Shown piece by piece: positions 62,544 to 64,000 of a DNA stretch of 64,000 nucleotides. The translations under genes and the position numbers were made by a program. The notes beneath the pieces were generated by a model. That model saw only the letters and a list, made by a program, of their open reading frames with translations. It did not search any database and had not been told where the DNA came from. The stretch's first letter is position 1. The number at the start of each line of letters is the position of its first letter. This DNA comes from Thermococcus peptonophilus (GTDB taxonomy: Archaea > Methanobacteriota_B > Thermococci > Thermococcales > Thermococcaceae), in NCBI RefSeq assembly GCF_001592435.1, contig NZ_CP014750.1, forward strand, positions 992,001 to 1,056,000, written 5' to 3'.

Positions 62544-64000
62544 TTACGAGCCGAAGAACTCGTCCAGGCTTATGCCCCTCTTTTTCTTCTTTTTGGGCTT
62601 CTTATCTTCAGCCTTCTTAGCGCTCTCGGCCGTTTCTCTTATCTGCCCCTTCTTAGCGGCCGCTTCGAAACTGGTAAGAGCCTTGACCTTCCCTGAGCGC
62701 TTTAGCTTTTCTTCCTCTTTCTTTTTCGCGGGTTCTTTGTCTTTTCCAGAGGGTTTTGAGGCCAAACTCCTAGACTTTTTGCCAGCTTTTCCGTTCTTTC
62801 CGTTGAACTCGTCGAGGTAGCCGTTCCTCCCGTTGGAATGGCCGGTTCTCTCCTTGATCATCCTCTCGCAGATGTCAGCCGAAAAGCCCATGAGGGTCCT
62901 CTGCCTCTCCGGAAAGATGTTCTCGAAGAGCGTTTTTATGTCCTTCTCGGTTATGCATATCCTCTGCCTCGTGTAGTCCTTGACGTTATACTTCGTAACG
63001 AGCATCTTGGCCGTGGGCAGGTACTTCTCTATGGCTCCTTTGCTGACGGTGAGGACTATCTTTCCGCCGCACTTGGGGCACTTACCGGCTAAGGGCGGCC
63101 TCCGGTATTTGGTGTTGCACTTTACACATCTGAACTCCTGCCTCGTGAAGCTCCTCAGGTTGCCTCTAAGGTCTGGAACGAGGTGGGAGTTGATAATGGT
63201 CTCAGCCACGTGGTGCTCATCAACGGCCCTTATGCGCTCCGCCAGAGCGAGCTGTCTGGCGACCTTCTCCTCCATGTCGCCGAGCTGTTTGTACAGGCTC
63301 ATCTTCGGGCCGAGACCGATATCATCTGTGTCGTGGGTGAACTTTATCCCCTCGTACATCTCGGGCTTTCCTAAGCGGTCCTCAACCCTTTCGATGACCT
63401 TCACTTCTTTTGGAGACTTCAGCTCGTATGTGGCCTTGTAAAACTCGAGAGGATAGTACCTCACAACGTCCATGTTGTGGACCTCGCTGTCGACTTCCCT
63501 CGGGTCAAGACGGGTGGTAACGACCAGAGGGGCATCCATCTTTCCGCCGCGCTTTTCTGGGAGATAGTACTTGCTGAAATTGAGGAGGGCGTCGAGGAGG
63601 AGCATAACGGCGTCTTCGTCGCCGTCACAATTGCGTCTTTTTGCGGCGTGGTAATACGGGTGTGCATAGCCAACGAGAACGTCTGAAAAGCCGATTATCC
63701 TCCCAATGATTCCAGCCGAGGTGTGTGGAGCAAGACCTATGACGAGGTGACCCACAAGGTCTTCCATCTTCTCGGCGTTGTAGAACCTCGGCAGGCCGTA
63801 GAACTTCTCGAGGAGGTCATCAATGAAGCGAGCAACCTTGAGTAAGTATCTCCCAGCCTCGTAGGGTAGAATAACGTCCTGGACCTTCAGCTCGAGTATC
63901 TGGTCGTCCCTCTCGAGGGGCTTGCCCTCGAAGTCGTGAGTGTAGCCGAGCCCCTTCAGTTTCTCAACGCTAGTTCCTATCTCCTTCGGCTTGAAGTGGG
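62544..64000 (-). CDS. polC: DNA polymerase II large subunit DP2, C-terminal part
   Basis: The frame is open to the right edge, so the 5' part of the gene lies outside. The visible 485 or so residues include the end of the polymerase domain ([20 protein letters not shown], with the catalytic acidic residues), a zinc ribbon (F-R-C-V-K-C ... K-C-P-K-C-G-G), a lysine-rich linker and a PCNA-binding PIP box near the terminus (I-S-L-D-E-F-F-G-S). DP2 with DP1 forms polymerase D, the replicative enzyme of Euryarchaeota. No intein is visible in this part. Confidence 0.96.
   Translation of the reverse strand, partial: HFKPKEIGTSVEKLKGLGYTHDFEGKPLERDDQILELKVQDVILPYEAGRYLLKVARFIDDLLEKFYGLPRFYNAEKMEDLVGHLVIGLAPHTSAGIIGRIIGFSDVLVGYAHPYYHAAKRRNCDGDEDAVMLLLDALLNFSKYYLPEKRGGKMDAPLVVTTRLDPREVDSEVHNMDVVRYYPLEFYKATYELKSPKEVKVIERVEDRLGKPEMYEGIKFTHDTDDIGLGPKMSLYKQLGDMEEKVARQLALAERIRAVDEHHVAETIINSHLVPDLRGNLRSFTRQEFRCVKCNTKYRRPPLAGKCPKCGGKIVLTVSKGAIEKYLPTAKMLVTKYNVKDYTRQRICITEKDIKTLFENIFPERQRTLMGFSADICERMIKERTGHSNGRNGYLDEFNGKNGKAGKKSRSLASKPSGKDKEPAKKKEEEKLKRSGKVKALTSFEAAAKKGQIRETAESAKKAEDKKPKKKKKRGISLDEFFGS

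Overview
The window is a chromosomal segment of a hyperthermophilic euryarchaeon of the order Thermococcales, most like Thermococcus. The reasons are the gene content (ADP-forming acetyl-CoA synthetase alpha subunit, CarS, Kae1, Taw3, the DP2 subunit of DNA polymerase D, DUF257, DUF835, DUF3201 and LEA14-like proteins), GGTGAT/GAGGTG ribosome-binding sites close to most starts, TATA-type promoters, and CCA-encoding tRNA genes. No tool was run; family calls rest on motifs read from the translations.

Layout. (1) 1-15.5 kb, core metabolism: a class III aminotransferase (cut by the left edge), an ECF S component, deoC coupled to a DUF1884 (A-domain, 'family 4' encapsulin-like) gene, enolase, a PadR regulator divergent from a large RND/MMPL exporter with a palindrome between them, a lipoyl-synthase-like radical SAM gene beside the N-terminal stub of a paralogue, an Lrp regulator, XTP pyrophosphatase, a SPASM protein without the radical SAM cysteines, and moaE, moeB/hesA and moaD (tungsten-pterin cofactor, or a ubiquitin-like system). 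(2) 15.6-22.4 kb, a leftward gene set for a secreted protein and several small membrane proteins. It contains a tandem duplication and four apparent single-base frameshifts. (3) 22.5-34.8 kb, core genes again: carS, an m5C RNA methyltransferase with PUA domain, NAD kinase, kae1, an acetyl-CoA synthetase subunit, coaD, tpiA, tRNA-Gln, lplA, taw3 and tRNA-His. A 1-kb gene-free stretch after tRNA-Gln carries four copies of a stem-loop repeat.

(4) 34.7-60.9 kb, an accessory island that begins exactly at tRNA-His. Its left part is a four-gene leftward defence operon (DUF1156 Zn-ribbon adenine methyltransferase, DUF499 ATPase, DUF3780, SNF2 helicase with a C-terminal DUF3883-like nuclease domain), resembling BREX/DISARM-type systems but without PglZ. 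Next comes a rightward overlapping set: a wHTH-like protein, a PIN-domain protein, a 443-residue protein of unknown family and a stand-alone HsdR-N-type nuclease. I consider this the best candidate for an undescribed system. Its right part is an integrated plasmid of the pTN2 kind: a primase-polymerase fused to a PriL-like Fe-S domain, overlapping an SF1 (UvrD-like) helicase, preceded by two opposed arrays of 9-bp iterons that look like a replication origin and surrounded by eleven copies of a palindrome CGTGTAAA-N8-TTTACACG. Small regulators with divergent TATA promoters close the island.

(5) 60.9-64 kb returns to ordinary sequence: a DUF257 protein, a zinc-ribbon protein and the 3' part of polC (DP2), cut by the right edge.
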